This document shows positions 40,659 to 49,944 of a stretch of 51,515 nt of DNA, one piece after another. Within the stretch, counting starts at the first letter, position 1. Each line of letters opens with the position of its first letter. The translations under genes and the position numbers were made by a program. The stretch comes from Staphylococcus pettenkoferi (lineage in GTDB: Bacteria; Bacillota; Bacilli; Staphylococcales; Staphylococcaceae). Under the pieces are notes generated by a model, which was given only the letters and a program-made list of their open reading frames with translations, was not told where the DNA came from and ran no database searches. The stretch covers positions 1-51,515 of the forward strand of contig NZ_PPRN01000035.1 in the NCBI RefSeq assembly GCF_002902685.1. Reading direction: 5' to 3'.

Positions 40659-41642
40659 TTATTTCTTGAGTTGCATGACTTGTTCTAAGATCTGAACTGC
40701 ATTGAGCGCAGCGCCTTTCAATAAATTGTCAGACGTGCACCATACATGGAACGTATTGTCTAAAGTATCATCGCGACGAATTCGTCCAACGAAGATCTCA
40801 TCTTTACCTGTAGAATGAATCGCTAGAGGATATTCATTCTGTTCCGGATTATCGATGAGTACGACACGGTCATCTTCCTCAAATAGTTGTTGAATGCTTT
40901 CGACTGATGCTGTGTCCTTTAACGTCACACTCATGTGTACACTGTGGCTATCTTGCACTGGAACACGCACACATGTCGCTGTCACTTTTAAAGTCTCATC
41001 ATTCAAGATTTTACGTGTTTCATCGATCATCTTCTGTTCTTCTTTCGTATAGCCATCCTCCAAGAACACATCGATATGTGGTAAGACGTTGTTATAGATT
41101 GGGTGAGGGTAGGCTTCTGGAGCTTTACCATTCGCACCTTCAGTTAAATCTCTTTTACCTTTAACGCCTGAACCTGAAACAGCTTGATAAGTCGTATAAG
41201 CTACACGTTCAAGTCCGAAACGTTCTTGCAAGAGTCTTAAAGGCACGACAGATTGAATCGTTGAACAGTTCGGGTTAGCGATGATTCCTCTCGTAAAATG
41301 CGGTTGATTCACTTCAGGAACGACTAAGTCCACATCTTCTGTCATACGCCATTGACTTGAATTGTCGATAACGATCGCGCCCGCTTCTTCGAAAAGGGGA
41401 GCGAAATGCTCACTCGTGCCTCCGCCAGCACTCATAAGGACATAATCAAAATGTTCTTGCGCTCGCGCTTCAGTGAGCTCTTGAACGGTATACGTTTGTC
41501 CTTGGAAATTGATTTCCTGACCTGCTGAGCGAGCAGAGGAGAACAATACGAGTTCATCAAATGGAATAGCTTTGCGATCTAACGTTTCTAACATCTTTGT
41601 TCCCACTAGTCCTGTGGCACCAACTACTGCTAATCTTGTCAT
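40659..41642 (-). CDS. asd: Aspartate-semialdehyde dehydrogenase
   Basis: A 327-residue NADP-dependent dehydrogenase. The GATGLVGTKM nucleotide loop lies at the N-terminus, the catalytic Cys in NPNCSTIQ near residue 128, and the catalytic His in RVPVQDSHS. It reduces aspartyl phosphate to the semialdehyde used here by dapA and elsewhere for threonine and methionine. It lies 24 bases after lysC. Confidence 0.95.
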   Translation of the reverse strand: MTRLAVVGATGLVGTKMLETLDRKAIPFDELVLFSSARSAGQEINFQGQTYTVQELTEARAQEHFDYVLMSAGGGTSEHFAPLFEEAGAIVIDNSSQWRMTEDVDLVVPEVNQPHFTRGIIANPNCSTIQSVVPLRLLQERFGLERVAYTTYQAVSGSGVKGKRDLTEGANGKAPEAYPHPIYNNVLPHIDVFLEDGYTKEEQKMIDETRKILNDETLKVTATCVRVPVQDSHSVHMSVTLKDTASVESIQQLFEEDDRVVLIDNPEQNEYPLAIHSTGKDEIFVGRIRRDDTLDNTFHVWCTSDNLLKGAALNAVQILEQVMQLKK

Positions 41643-41666
41643 CTATATACACTCCTCTGGATTGAT

Positions 41667-42869
41667 TTAAATATCAAATGCTTCGTAGAGGACGGCAACG
41701 GCTTTATCACCATTCTCCTCATCAATCACACTTGAAATACTAATTTCTGACGTTGTTGTTTGGTAAAATGGAATGTCGTTCTCGATTAAGGTAATAAACG
41801 CGCGAGATGCCACACCCGACATGTCACGCATGCCTGAACCGATGAGCGAAATCTTAACGTAAGAATCATTAATCTTGTAATCTAACGCTTTAAATTCATT
41901 CGATAAACGTTCGAGAATTCCATTAATTTGTCCTAAGTCAGTATCTTTAATAGTGAATGACATTTGAAGTCCTTCGATATTAATAATTTGTGAAATCATA
42001 TCGACGTTGACTGACCCTGCTTCTAGTTGATCAAAGAGGGCGGTCAACAGACGATTATCGGGTAGGGGATGACTAATCGTTACATGCATCATGTTGCGAT
42101 CTAATGCAACCCCTGTTACTGCTTTCTTCTCTAACAACTCTGTTCTAGACATAATCCAAGTTCCTTTCACATTTGATAGGGTTCTGCCAAGATAAATTGG
42201 AATATTGTAATTTTTGGCAATTTCAACACTTCTCGTTTCTAACACACCCGCGCCTAATGCACTCATCTCCATCATTTCTTCAAAGGAGACATATTCAAGT
42301 CGTTTCGCATCTTTATAGATACGCGGGTCCGTCGCATAAACACCATCTACATCGGTGTATATTTCACAAGGAATCTGGTTACTTGCAGCTAAAGCTACAG
42401 CGGTCGTATCTGAACCCCCGCGACCTAGCGTAGTAATTTCATCATGTTCGTTAATTCCTTGGAAGCCAGCAACGACGAGTACATCATTCGCTTCAAATGC
42501 ATGTTCAAACGTCTGTGGATTGATCTCAGCAATTTTACTTTTAAGATGATGTCCAACAGTCTTAATGCCTGCTTGATAGCCCGTCATCGCTTTAGCATTT
42601 ACGCCGATATCATTCAGTATCATTGAAAGGTATGATACTGTTTGTTGTTCACCCGTTGTGAGTAGTAGGGCCAGTTCTTGCTCCTTAGGCTTTGTAGTAA
42701 GCGATGAGACATTGTTCCTTAACTCATCCGTTGTCTTGCCCATTGCGCTGACTACCACGATGAGTTGTTCTCCTGCCTCTACTCGACTTTTCAGCATGTC
42801 AGCAATATTTCTAATTTTGTGAAAATCACTGACAGAAGAACCGCCAAATTTTAAAACACTTCGTTTCAA
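41667..42869 (-). CDS. lysC: Aspartokinase of the lysine operon
   Basis: A 400-residue monofunctional aspartokinase. The kinase domain starts with KFGGSSV and contains GFQGINEHDEITTLGRGGSDTTA; two ACT domains fill the last third (for example HVTISHPLPDNR). The start is taken as TTG 42869, nine bases after the AGGAGG site; an earlier in-frame TTG at 42887 immediately precedes that site and cannot use it. It is the first gene of the lysine operon and sits behind a lysine riboswitch. The ACT domains suggest feedback control as well. Confidence 0.93.
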   Translation of the reverse strand: MKRSVLKFGGSSVSDFHKIRNIADMLKSRVEAGEQLIVVVSAMGKTTDELRNNVSSLTTKPKEQELALLLTTGEQQTVSYLSMILNDIGVNAKAMTGYQAGIKTVGHHLKSKIAEINPQTFEHAFEANDVLVVAGFQGINEHDEITTLGRGGSDTTAVALAASNQIPCEIYTDVDGVYATDPRIYKDAKRLEYVSFEEMMEMSALGAGVLETRSVEIAKNYNIPIYLGRTLSNVKGTWIMSRTELLEKKAVTGVALDRNMMHVTISHPLPDNRLLTALFDQLEAGSVNVDMISQIINIEGLQMSFTIKDTDLGQINGILERLSNEFKALDYKINDSYVKISLIGSGMRDMSGVASRAFITLIENDIPFYQTTTSEISISSVIDEENGDKAVAVLYEAFDI

Positions 42870-42907
42870 TTTCAATATCCTCCTCAATTAGGGGAGAATC
42901 ACAGTAA

Positions 42908-42943
42908 TAAAAAAAGAACAAGTTCGGAATGCGAGCTTGTCCT
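42908..42943 (-). terminator. Riboswitch-controlled terminator before lysC
   Basis: On minus, AGGACAAGCTCG (42943-42932) pairs with CGAACTTGTTCT (42926-42915) with G-U pairs, followed by TTTTTT. It is the expression platform of the lysine riboswitch. Confidence 0.88.
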
Positions 42944-42954
42944 CAATCTATCTA

Positions 42955-43170
42955 CAAGTGATGCACTCCATTATCTAACAATAATGACAGACTCTTTGTT
43001 ATTAACAAGAAAGTCCAATGATCTCCCTCTGCTAAGAGAAACCACTTCGGCATCGCACCCTTTCAATGTTAGCTACTAGCAGGTAGGGAATAGTTTTCCT
43101 TTTCAGATAATTATTAGCAAAAAAGAAATCAAGGCCGTCTAACATTTACTGATGATTGATGCTCCTCATC
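42955..43170 (-). promoter_or_regulatory. Lysine riboswitch (L-box) aptamer
   Basis: The minus-strand leader of lysC shows L-box conserved blocks: 5' GATGAGGAGCATC (43170-43158), GAAAGGGTGCGATGCCGAAG in the middle, and 3' GGAGTGCATCAC (42969-42958) closing P1. Bound lysine should favour the terminator just downstream and stop operon transcription. No covariance model was run. Confidence 0.93.
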
Positions 43171-43201
43171 TTTGAATTATTAGCTTTTCAATATGTTTTT
43201 T

Positions 43202-43230
43202 ATTATACATAGATGCGCATAGCCTGTAAA
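43202..43230 (-). promoter_or_regulatory. Promoter of the lysine operon
   Basis: On minus, TTTACA (43230-43225), a 17-base spacer, perfect TATAAT (43207-43202). Confidence 0.85.
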
Positions 43231-43598
43231 CCTCAAATATCATTTTTAATCAAAAAAATCTGAAAAATAATGTACGATAAATATGCATTTGCTACATAAC
43301 TGTAAAAATAAAAGATGTGTGAGTAAGAAAATTAGGGAAATAAAAAGGAATTATGATTGAAAGGAGTGGAATGTTGGTCAGTTATAGATGAAAGGATGTA
43401 AGTTGAGTGATGATTAATTAAATCGTTAACGATGAAACGTTGGATAATCCTAGCATAGTTTTAAAATCAATAGAAGAGTTGGAATAGGTAATATGAGTAT
43501 AAAGAAATTGATATGAACCATCATATAAAAGTAACATTTATAAACACTAGAAGTTCGATGATAGATAATGAAAATTATATTAGAAAATAAATAATAAG
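43231..43598. other. AT-rich gap upstream of the lysine leader
   Basis: About 370 bases with no supported gene. One AAAGGAGTGGAATG near 43370 precedes only a six-codon frame. I see nothing else in it. Confidence 0.5.
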
Positions 43599-43832
43599 TT
43601 AATTTTCAATGTTGACTCGAGACGCTTGATGGAACCAGACTACAACGAACATCCATTCTTTGAACACTTTATGAGAAAGGAATGAGTTGAGTGGGGTCCT
43701 ACGCAATAGAGATCTGGATTCATAAGAGGTTCAACTCTTATGAATCCTAGCTCTCTTTACGAGGGAAGTACTACGAAATCAAAGATTTCTGTACTTCTCC
43801 CAACCAAGCGAGAGTCATAACATTGAAAAAAG
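43599..43832. repeat. Interspersed non-coding element, copy 2 (inverted-repeat ends)
   Basis: The left end TTTTCAATGTTGACTCGAG (43603-43621) is matched in inverse by CGAGAGTCATAACATTGAAAA at the right end (about 43809-43829), with two small indels. The left 95 bases align with copy 1 at 7686-7782. Inside are two strong hairpins: GGATTCATAAGAG (43716-43728) with its exact complement at 43735-43747, and GGGAAGTAC plus GAAATC against GATTTC plus GTACTTCTCCC (43763-43801). It may also act as terminator region for the ABC-F gene, although no T run follows on minus. Confidence 0.55.
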
Positions 43833-43859
43833 TAGATAATATTAATTTTTTAAGGATAA

Positions 43860-45470
43860 TTAGCTTTGAGGCTTAATGACACCAATTTCTTCAAGATATT
43901 CACTATATGGAATTTCTTTAGAAACTGCGCCCGGTTGATTAATATCAATGACACGGTTCGCAATTGTATTGATAAATTCAAAGTCATGTGAAGTAAAGAT
44001 AATAGAGCCTTTAAAGTTCTTCAAGCCTTCGTTCACAGAGGTAATACTTTCAAGGTCTAAGTGGTTCGTTGGCTCATCCATGAGAAGTACGTTCGCTTCA
44101 GATAACATCATCTTACTCAACATACAACGTACTTTCTCACCACCGGATAAGACGCTAGCTTTCTTCTTAACTTCTTCACCGCTGAAGAGCATACGACCTA
44201 AGAAACCACGTAAGAACGTTTCAGTTTGTTCGTCTTCAGGTGCATATTGACGCAACCAATCAACAAGGTTCATGTCTACACCTTCGAAATAAGCAGAATT
44301 ATCTTTAGGGAAGTTACTACGTGAAGTTGTCACACCCCATTTAACTGAACCTTCGTCAGGTTCCATTTCTCCTGCAAGAATCTTAAGTAATGCTGTCTTA
44401 GCAATTTCGCTATCGCCAATAAGCACAGCTTTATCATTTGGATTCATAGTGAAGGAGATGTCATCAAGCACTTTTTCACCATCAATCGTTTTAGAAACGT
44501 TATTGACGAATAATAAGTCATTACCGATTTCACGTTCAGGTGTAAATCTAACGAATGGGTAACGTCTTGAGGATGGTTGAATATCTTCAAGTTCAATTTT
44601 TTCCAATTGTTTCTTACGACTTGTCGCTTGTTTAGATTTAGATGCATTTGCTGAGAAACGCGCGATAAAGTCTTGTAATTCTTTAATCTTTTCTTCTTTT
44701 TTCTTGTTTTGCTCTTGCGCCATCTTCATCGCAAGTTGGCTGGATTGATACCAGAAATCATAGTTACCGACGTAAAGTTTAATTTTACCGTAATCTAAAT
44801 CCGCAATATGCGTACATACGTTATTGAGGAAGTGTCTATCGTGTGACACGACTATAACCGTATTCTCGAAATTGATTAAGAAATCTTCGAGCCAGTTAAT
44901 CGCAGGAATATCGAGACCATTGGTAGGCTCGTCGAGAAGTAAGACGTCTGGATCGCCAAATAAACTTTGAGCTAAGAGTACTTTCACTTTCTGATTGTTC
45001 TCTAGTTCAGACATTGTCTTGTCATGCAATTCAGCAGGAATTCCGAGACCTGACAGGAGGGAACCTGCATCCGCTTCAGCATTCCAACCGTTCATTTCCG
45101 CAAATTCGCCTTCAAGTTCTGCCGCGCGAATACCGTCTTCGTCACTAAAGTCAGGCTTCATATAAATTTCGTCTTTCTCTTTCATCACATTAAATAGTCT
45201 TTCATGACCTTGGATGACTACATCAAGTACGCGTTGATCTTCATACGCAAAGTGATCTTGTTTCAATATTGCTAAACGCTCGTCTTTACCCATAGAAACG
45301 TGGCCTGTTTGAGCGTCAATTTCTCCAGATAATATTTTTAAAAATGTTGATTTACCAGCACCGTTTGCACCGATTAAACCATAGCAGTTCCCATCAGTAA
45401 ATTTGATATTTACATCTTCAAATAACTTACGGTCCCCAAAACGCAAACTTACATCTGAAACTTGTAACAT
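43860..45470 (-). CDS. ABC-F family ATPase (YbiT/YkpA type)
   Basis: A 536-residue soluble protein with two ABC domains and no membrane part, the ABC-F plan. Domain one has Walker A GANGAGKST, signature ENNQK and Walker B LLLDEPTNGLD. The inter-domain linker is rich in Lys/Glu (about residues 240-300). Domain two has signature LSGGEK and LLMDEPTNHLD, but Walker A reads GDSEIAKT, with Ala before the Lys. ABC-F proteins bind the ribosomal E site. Vegetative members of this group tune translation, and antibiotic protection is not implied. The ribosome site AAAGGAG precedes the ATG. Confidence 0.9.
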   Translation of the reverse strand: MLQVSDVSLRFGDRKLFEDVNIKFTDGNCYGLIGANGAGKSTFLKILSGEIDAQTGHVSMGKDERLAILKQDHFAYEDQRVLDVVIQGHERLFNVMKEKDEIYMKPDFSDEDGIRAAELEGEFAEMNGWNAEADAGSLLSGLGIPAELHDKTMSELENNQKVKVLLAQSLFGDPDVLLLDEPTNGLDIPAINWLEDFLINFENTVIVVSHDRHFLNNVCTHIADLDYGKIKLYVGNYDFWYQSSQLAMKMAQEQNKKKEEKIKELQDFIARFSANASKSKQATSRKKQLEKIELEDIQPSSRRYPFVRFTPEREIGNDLLFVNNVSKTIDGEKVLDDISFTMNPNDKAVLIGDSEIAKTALLKILAGEMEPDEGSVKWGVTTSRSNFPKDNSAYFEGVDMNLVDWLRQYAPEDEQTETFLRGFLGRMLFSGEEVKKKASVLSGGEKVRCMLSKMMLSEANVLLMDEPTNHLDLESITSVNEGLKNFKGSIIFTSHDFEFINTIANRVIDINQPGAVSKEIPYSEYLEEIGVIKPQS

Positions 45471-45622
45471 GTCATAACTCCTTTACGTTATTATACCGGA
45501 CAAATTATAACATATAATAAGAACGCATTCGATAGTCATGATGAGAATCATGATAGGGTTTAATGCTAGGAGTATCAATGCGTGTTATAATGGTTAAGAT
45601 TATATGTGCAAAGGAGATAATT

Positions 45623-46531
45623 ATGGCACACAATGAACAAGATATTGCAGGAACAATCGATTTCCTAGAAGTAGTAGATACGTCAGGTTCTACCTATATA
45701 TTACGCGGTCCCAATAATGAAATAGTAAAGTTGAATCCTTCTGAAATTAGTGAAGAAGATGACTTAGAAGTAGGAGAAGAATATAGTTTCTTCATATATC
45801 CGAACCGCTCTGGCGATTTATTCGCTACGCAAAACATGCCTGACATTACTAAAGACAAATACGATTTCGTTAAGGTGTTAAAAGCCGACCGTGATGGCGC
45901 ACATGTGGACGTGGGCTTACCTCGTGAAGTATTGATTCCTTGGGAAGACCTACCTAAACTTAAATCGTTATGGCCAGCACAAGGTGATTACGTCCTTGTC
46001 ACTTTACGTATCGATAGCCAACGTCAAATGTTCGCGCGTCTCGCTTCAGAAACGATTGTCGAACATATGTATACACCAATTCATGATGATCGTTATCATA
46101 ATCAAGAAATCCAGGCGCGTCCATACCGTTTACTTCGCGTTGGAACATTTTTACTCTCAACTGAAGGACATAAAATCTTTGTGCATCAATCTGAGCGTAA
46201 GGAAGAGCCACGTTTAGGCGAGTTAATGAATGTCCGCATCATTGGTTACAATGAGAAAGGGGAGCTCAATGGTTCGTTCTTACCACTTGCCCATGAACGC
46301 TTAGATGATGATGGCCAAGTTATCTTTGATTTACTTATCGAATATGACGGTAAATTACCTTTCTGGGACAAGTCTAGCCCTGAAGCTATTAAAGAAGTCT
46401 TTAACATGAGTAAAGGTGCTTTCAAACGTGCGATAGGCCACTTGTATAAAAGAAAAATTATTAATATCGAAACAGGACAGATTAGTTTAACGAAAAAAGG
46501 TTGGAATATCGCGAAAGATAATGAAAGTTAA
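45623..46531 (+). CDS. cvfB: S1-like RNA-binding virulence regulator CvfB
   Basis: A 302-residue RNA-binding protein with three S1-like OB-fold regions (about residues 1-65, 70-135 and 140-220) and a C-terminal winged-helix part (about 225-300; FNMSKGAFKRAIGHLYKR). In S. aureus CvfB influences agr, haemolysin, DNase and protease production. ATG 45623 has AAAGGAG upstream; in-frame codons before it add nothing conserved. It diverges from the ABC-F gene. Confidence 0.92.
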   Translation: MAHNEQDIAGTIDFLEVVDTSGSTYILRGPNNEIVKLNPSEISEEDDLEVGEEYSFFIYPNRSGDLFATQNMPDITKDKYDFVKVLKADRDGAHVDVGLPREVLIPWEDLPKLKSLWPAQGDYVLVTLRIDSQRQMFARLASETIVEHMYTPIHDDRYHNQEIQARPYRLLRVGTFLLSTEGHKIFVHQSERKEEPRLGELMNVRIIGYNEKGELNGSFLPLAHERLDDDGQVIFDLLIEYDGKLPFWDKSSPEAIKEVFNMSKGAFKRAIGHLYKRKIINIETGQISLTKKGWNIAKDNES

Positions 46532-46601
46532 TAAAGTTTTAAATCCAGCTTTAGAAAAATAAAATGAGTTAAAGTTTAAAATAGAATAGCTTTTAAAAAT
46601 C

Positions 46602-46651
46602 AGCTTGAGTTCGAAAAAGCATAGCGCTCACATTCGAATTCAAGCTTTTTT
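46602..46651 (+). terminator. Terminator of cvfB
   Basis: AGCTTGAGTTCGAA (46602-46615) pairs with TTCGAATTCAAGCT (46633-46646), one G-U, then TTTTT. Confidence 0.88.
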
Positions 46652-46770
46652 ATGTGGAGGAAGTACTCCGACACATCTGAGACGAACATCTATTCATGAT
46701 ACCGCTAAGATGTCGTGATTGAGTTAAGTGCAGCGCTTCAGCAAGGAAAAATTGCCAACTTGAAAACGAC
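46652..46770. repeat. Possible third copy of the interspersed element
   Basis: GACGAACATCTATTC and TGATTGAGTTAAGTG match the order and spacing of ACGAACATCCATTC and AATGAGTTGAGTG in copy 2. The right side carries TGAAAAC (46761-46767), as in copy 1. GTACTCCGACAC here recurs at about 14136. CGACACATCT and AGATGTCG form a hairpin. The similarity is short, so the assignment is tentative. Confidence 0.4.
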
Positions 46771-46858
46771 ACATAGTTCGCGAAAATCTCAATAATTTCT
46801 ACTAGACAACATTCCTCTAGACCATTCCTTCCTTCAATTAACTTTATTAACCCATACT

Positions 46859-46936
46859 TTTACAGCTTTTTAAAAGAATTTAACTTAATCTTTACACTGC
46901 AACTATTTTAACTTAATAAACAACCTCTAATATAAA
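46859..46936 (+). promoter_or_regulatory. PhoP box and promoter region of pstS
   Basis: TTTACA (46859), TTAAAA (46870), TTAACT (46880) and TTTACA (46891) recur at about 11-base spacing, the direct-repeat form of a Gram-positive Pho box (TTAACA-like). TATAAA at 46931-46936 is a plausible -10, about 46 bases before pstS. PhoP activation under phosphate limitation is inferred. Confidence 0.65.
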
Positions 46937-46982
46937 CAGTGAAATAACTTAAACATTACATATCACTGAGGAGGATGTTGGA

Positions 46983-47957
46983 ATGAAGAAATGGCAATTC
47001 GTTGGTACATCGATTATCGGCGCATCGTTACTACTTGGCGCTTGTGGGGGAGGAAATGCCAACTCGGGCAACGATAGTTCAAACAAAGTGAAGGGCGATG
47101 GCTCATCTACAGTCGGCCCAATCATTGAGAAGTTAAATGAGAAATTCTCGAAAGACCATTCAGATGTCACAGTATCTTCAGGTACAGCAGGCACAGGTGG
47201 CGGTTTCGAAAAATTCATCGCTGGTAACACAGATTTTTCTAATGCTTCTAGACCAATCAAAGATGAAGAAAAGAAAAAACTACAAGATAAAAATATCAAA
47301 TATCATGAATACAAAGTTGCACAAGACGGCGTAACAATTACCGTCAATAAAGATAACGATTTCGTTGATACGCTAACGAAAGATCAACTTAAAGATATTT
47401 ATTCTGGTAAAGACAAGACTTGGAAAGATGTGAACTCTAAATGGCCAGATAAGAAAATTAAAGCGTTCTCTCCTGACCAATCTCACGGTACTTACGACTT
47501 CTTTACTGAAGAAGTGATGAACGACGGCGATATTAAAGCAGATAAAAATGCTGATACTAACGTCATCGTTAAGTCTGTTCAAGATAACAAAGAAGGTATC
47601 GGTTACTTCGGCTATAACTTCTACGAACAAAATAAAGACAAATTAAAAGAAGTTAAGATCAAAGATAATGACGGCAAAGTAACGAAACCGACTAAGAAAA
47701 CAATTCAAAATGATTCTTACGCCTTGAGTCGACCACTCTTTATCTATACCAATGATAAGAAACTCGAAAGCAATAAAGGCTTCCAGAAATTTATGAAATT
47801 CGTCATGGATGATAAAGGTAAATCTGCCGAAAAAGCTGGTTTCGTCGCACTACCAGACAAAGATTACAAACAACAAAAGAACGAAATTAAAGATTTTATC
47901 AACAAACACGATAAAAAAGACGACGATAAAGACAGTAAGGATAAAGAGGATAAATAA
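46983..47957 (+). CDS. pstS: Phosphate-binding lipoprotein PstS
   Basis: A 324-residue lipoprotein. The signal peptide with lipobox LLGAC makes Cys21 or so the acylated residue. The mature domain has the PstS phosphate site around GDGSSTVGP, the [13 protein letters not shown] loop and [10 protein letters not shown]. The last 20 or so residues are an extreme Lys/Asp tail ([16 protein letters not shown]) that is probably disordered. It captures phosphate for PstCAB. A hairpin with a T run separates it from pstC, so it is likely made in excess. Confidence 0.94.
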   Translation: MKKWQFVGTSIIGASLLLGACGGGNANSGNDSSNKVKGDGSSTVGPIIEKLNEKFSKDHSDVTVSSGTAGTGGGFEKFIAGNTDFSNASRPIKDEEKKKLQDKNIKYHEYKVAQDGVTITVNKDNDFVDTLTKDQLKDIYSGKDKTWKDVNSKWPDKKIKAFSPDQSHGTYDFFTEEVMNDGDIKADKNADTNVIVKSVQDNKEGIGYFGYNFYEQNKDKLKEVKIKDNDGKVTKPTKKTIQNDSYALSRPLFIYTNDKKLESNKGFQKFMKFVMDDKGKSAEKAGFVALPDKDYKQQKNEIKDFINKHDKKDDDKDSKDKEDK

Positions 47958-47980
47958 AAACATTGCTAAGTAGAAGATAA

Positions 47981-48047
47981 AGATTGGGGAGACTGAGTAG
48001 AAAGCGAAGCATGATAAATCACCTTTCTACGCTTCCCAATCTTTTTA
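47981..48047 (+). terminator. Partial terminator between pstS and pstC
   Basis: AGATTGGG (47981-47988) pairs with CCCAATCT (48035-48042), inner GTAGAAAG (47997-48004) with CTTTCTAC (48023-48030), then TTTTT. It likely limits expression of the membrane genes relative to the binding protein. Confidence 0.85.
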
Positions 48048-48083
48048 CATAATTAGGAGTTACAGAAGAAAGAAGGGATGCTA

Positions 48084-49013
48084 TTGACTACACCACAAAT
48101 TAACGTCAGCAAGATGATTGAAGATAAACAATCGAAATCGAAAGTAACGAGCGATAAAGTCGTTCCAAAAGTGCTTGCACTCATCGCGCTGATTTCAATT
48201 CTAACTACACTAGGCATATTAGTGACATTGCTCACTGAAACCATCACATTCTTTACACGCATACCACTGACTGAATTTCTATTCACAGCGGAGTGGTCGC
48301 CATTCACTTCGTCACCGAAATACGGAATTTGGGCACTCATCATCGGCACACTGAAGATCACAGTCATTGCCACAATCGTAGCAGTGCCAATCGGCTTAGG
48401 TTCTGCAATTTATCTCAGTGAATATGCCTCAAAGACAGCACGTAAGATCATTAAACCTACCTTGGAATTATTGTCAGGAATTCCGACGATTGTCTTTGGT
48501 TTCTTCGCCCTAACTTTCGTCACACCATTACTCAGATCTATCTTTCCTGATATCAATAGCTTCAATTCCATCAGTCCCGGAATTGTTGTAGGTATCATGA
48601 TTATTCCGCTCATCTCGAGTATGAGTGAAGACGTCATGTCTTCTGTACCAAACAAAGTACGAGAGGGCGCTTTAGGAATGGGTGCAACCAAGTTTGAAGT
48701 TGCACGCAAAGTCATCGTTCCCGCTGCGACATCAGGCATCATGGCATCGATCGTGTTAGCTATCTCAAGAGCATTAGGCGAGACGATGATCGTGTCGTTA
48801 GCAGCCGGCAGTACACCGAGTTCATCATTCGATTTAACAAATTCCATTCAAACGATGACCGGTTACATCGTCCAAGTGGCGACAGGTGATGCAACCTTCG
48901 GCTCTACAGCTTATTACAGTATTTATGCGGTAGGATTCACACTCTTCATCTTCACGATTATCATGAACTTGATTTCTCAGTGGATTACACACCGCTTCAG
49001 AGAGGAGTATTAA
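48084..49013 (+). CDS. pstC: Phosphate ABC transporter permease PstC
   Basis: A 309-residue integral membrane subunit with six predicted helices and the permease EAA-type loop (VREGALGMGATKFEVARKVIVPAA). The N-terminal cytoplasmic part is longer and basic. TTG 48084 is chosen because GAAGGG is 7 bases upstream; ATG 48078 touches that ribosome site, and the proteins differ by two residues. It pairs with PstA, with the stop almost touching the pstA start. Confidence 0.93.
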   Translation: MTTPQINVSKMIEDKQSKSKVTSDKVVPKVLALIALISILTTLGILVTLLTETITFFTRIPLTEFLFTAEWSPFTSSPKYGIWALIIGTLKITVIATIVAVPIGLGSAIYLSEYASKTARKIIKPTLELLSGIPTIVFGFFALTFVTPLLRSIFPDINSFNSISPGIVVGIMIIPLISSMSEDVMSSVPNKVREGALGMGATKFEVARKVIVPAATSGIMASIVLAISRALGETMIVSLAAGSTPSSSFDLTNSIQTMTGYIVQVATGDATFGSTAYYSIYAVGFTLFIFTIIMNLISQWITHRFREEY

Positions 49014-49014
49014 T

Positions 49015-49932
49015 ATGACGGTATCTGCACCAACTCGACAACTTAAGCAAGATGACGCGAAGTTAAATCAACGCATACGTCAACGTCTCAAACTCAATCG
49101 CATACTGAAATATGTACTCTTAGGCTGCACTTTAGTCGGCTTGCTTGTCTTAGCTGTGCTGATTATCGACACTTTAGTAAAAGGAACGAGTCATCTCAAC
49201 TTACATTTCTTAACGTCGTTTTCTTCTTCTACACCAAGTATGGCAGGGATTAAAGGCGCTCTAGTTGGTACGCTGTGGTTAATGGTGACAATCATTCCCA
49301 TTTCAATCATTCTCGGTGTAGGCACAGCGATATATTTAGAGGAATACGCACGAGATAACACGTTCACACGTATTATTAAAATTAGTATTTCAAACTTAGC
49401 AGGTGTTCCTTCTGTCGTTTTCGGTTTACTTGGTCTGACGATATTCGTTAGAGGTATGGGCATCGAAGCACTTGGCTTAGGCAACTCAATTATTGCTGCA
49501 GCACTGACGATGTCGCTACTCATCTTACCTATTATTATCGTTGCAAGCCAAGAGGCGATACGTGCTGTCCCGCAATCAATGCGCGATGCTTCATATGGTT
49601 TAGGTGCAACCCAATGGCAAACGATTCGTCGTGTCGTTCTACCTGCTGCACTACCAGGTATCTTAACTGGCTTTATATTAGCTTTATCACGTGCATTAGG
49701 GGAGACGGCACCTCTCATTCTCATTGGTATTCCAACTGTCTTATTGTCGCTACCATCTAGTATATTCGATCAGTTCCAAGCTTTACCAATGCAGATTTAT
49801 AACTGGGCGAAACTACCGCAAGCTGAATTCCAGAATGTCGCTTCAGCCGGAATTATCGTCTTGCTCATCATCTTACTGTTAATGAATGCGATAGCCATCT
49901 TTTTACGTAATAAGTTTAGTAAAAAATTTTAG
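49015..49932 (+). CDS. pstA: Phosphate ABC transporter permease PstA
   Basis: A 305-residue permease with six helices and the EAA loop MRDASYGLGATQWQTIRRVVLPAALPG. The polar N-terminus of about 30 residues precedes helix one. It forms the channel with PstC; the pstC stop and this ATG are one base apart, with GAGGAG as ribosome site inside pstC. Length is normal. Confidence 0.94.
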   Translation: MTVSAPTRQLKQDDAKLNQRIRQRLKLNRILKYVLLGCTLVGLLVLAVLIIDTLVKGTSHLNLHFLTSFSSSTPSMAGIKGALVGTLWLMVTIIPISIILGVGTAIYLEEYARDNTFTRIIKISISNLAGVPSVVFGLLGLTIFVRGMGIEALGLGNSIIAAALTMSLLILPIIIVASQEAIRAVPQSMRDASYGLGATQWQTIRRVVLPAALPGILTGFILALSRALGETAPLILIGIPTVLLSLPSSIFDQFQALPMQIYNWAKLPQAEFQNVASAGIIVLLIILLLMNAIAIFLRNKFSKKF

Positions 49933-49944
49933 GGGAGTGTAATT

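Noticed and set aside
43629..43685. An 18-codon ATG frame (MEPDYNEHPFF...) inside repeat copy 2.
   Set aside because: No ribosome site, very short, and the matching stretch of copy 1 has stops in the equivalent frame.
48410..49724. Long antisense open frames within pstC and pstA.
   Set aside because: Antisense to clear permease genes, without ribosome sites or recognisable domains.
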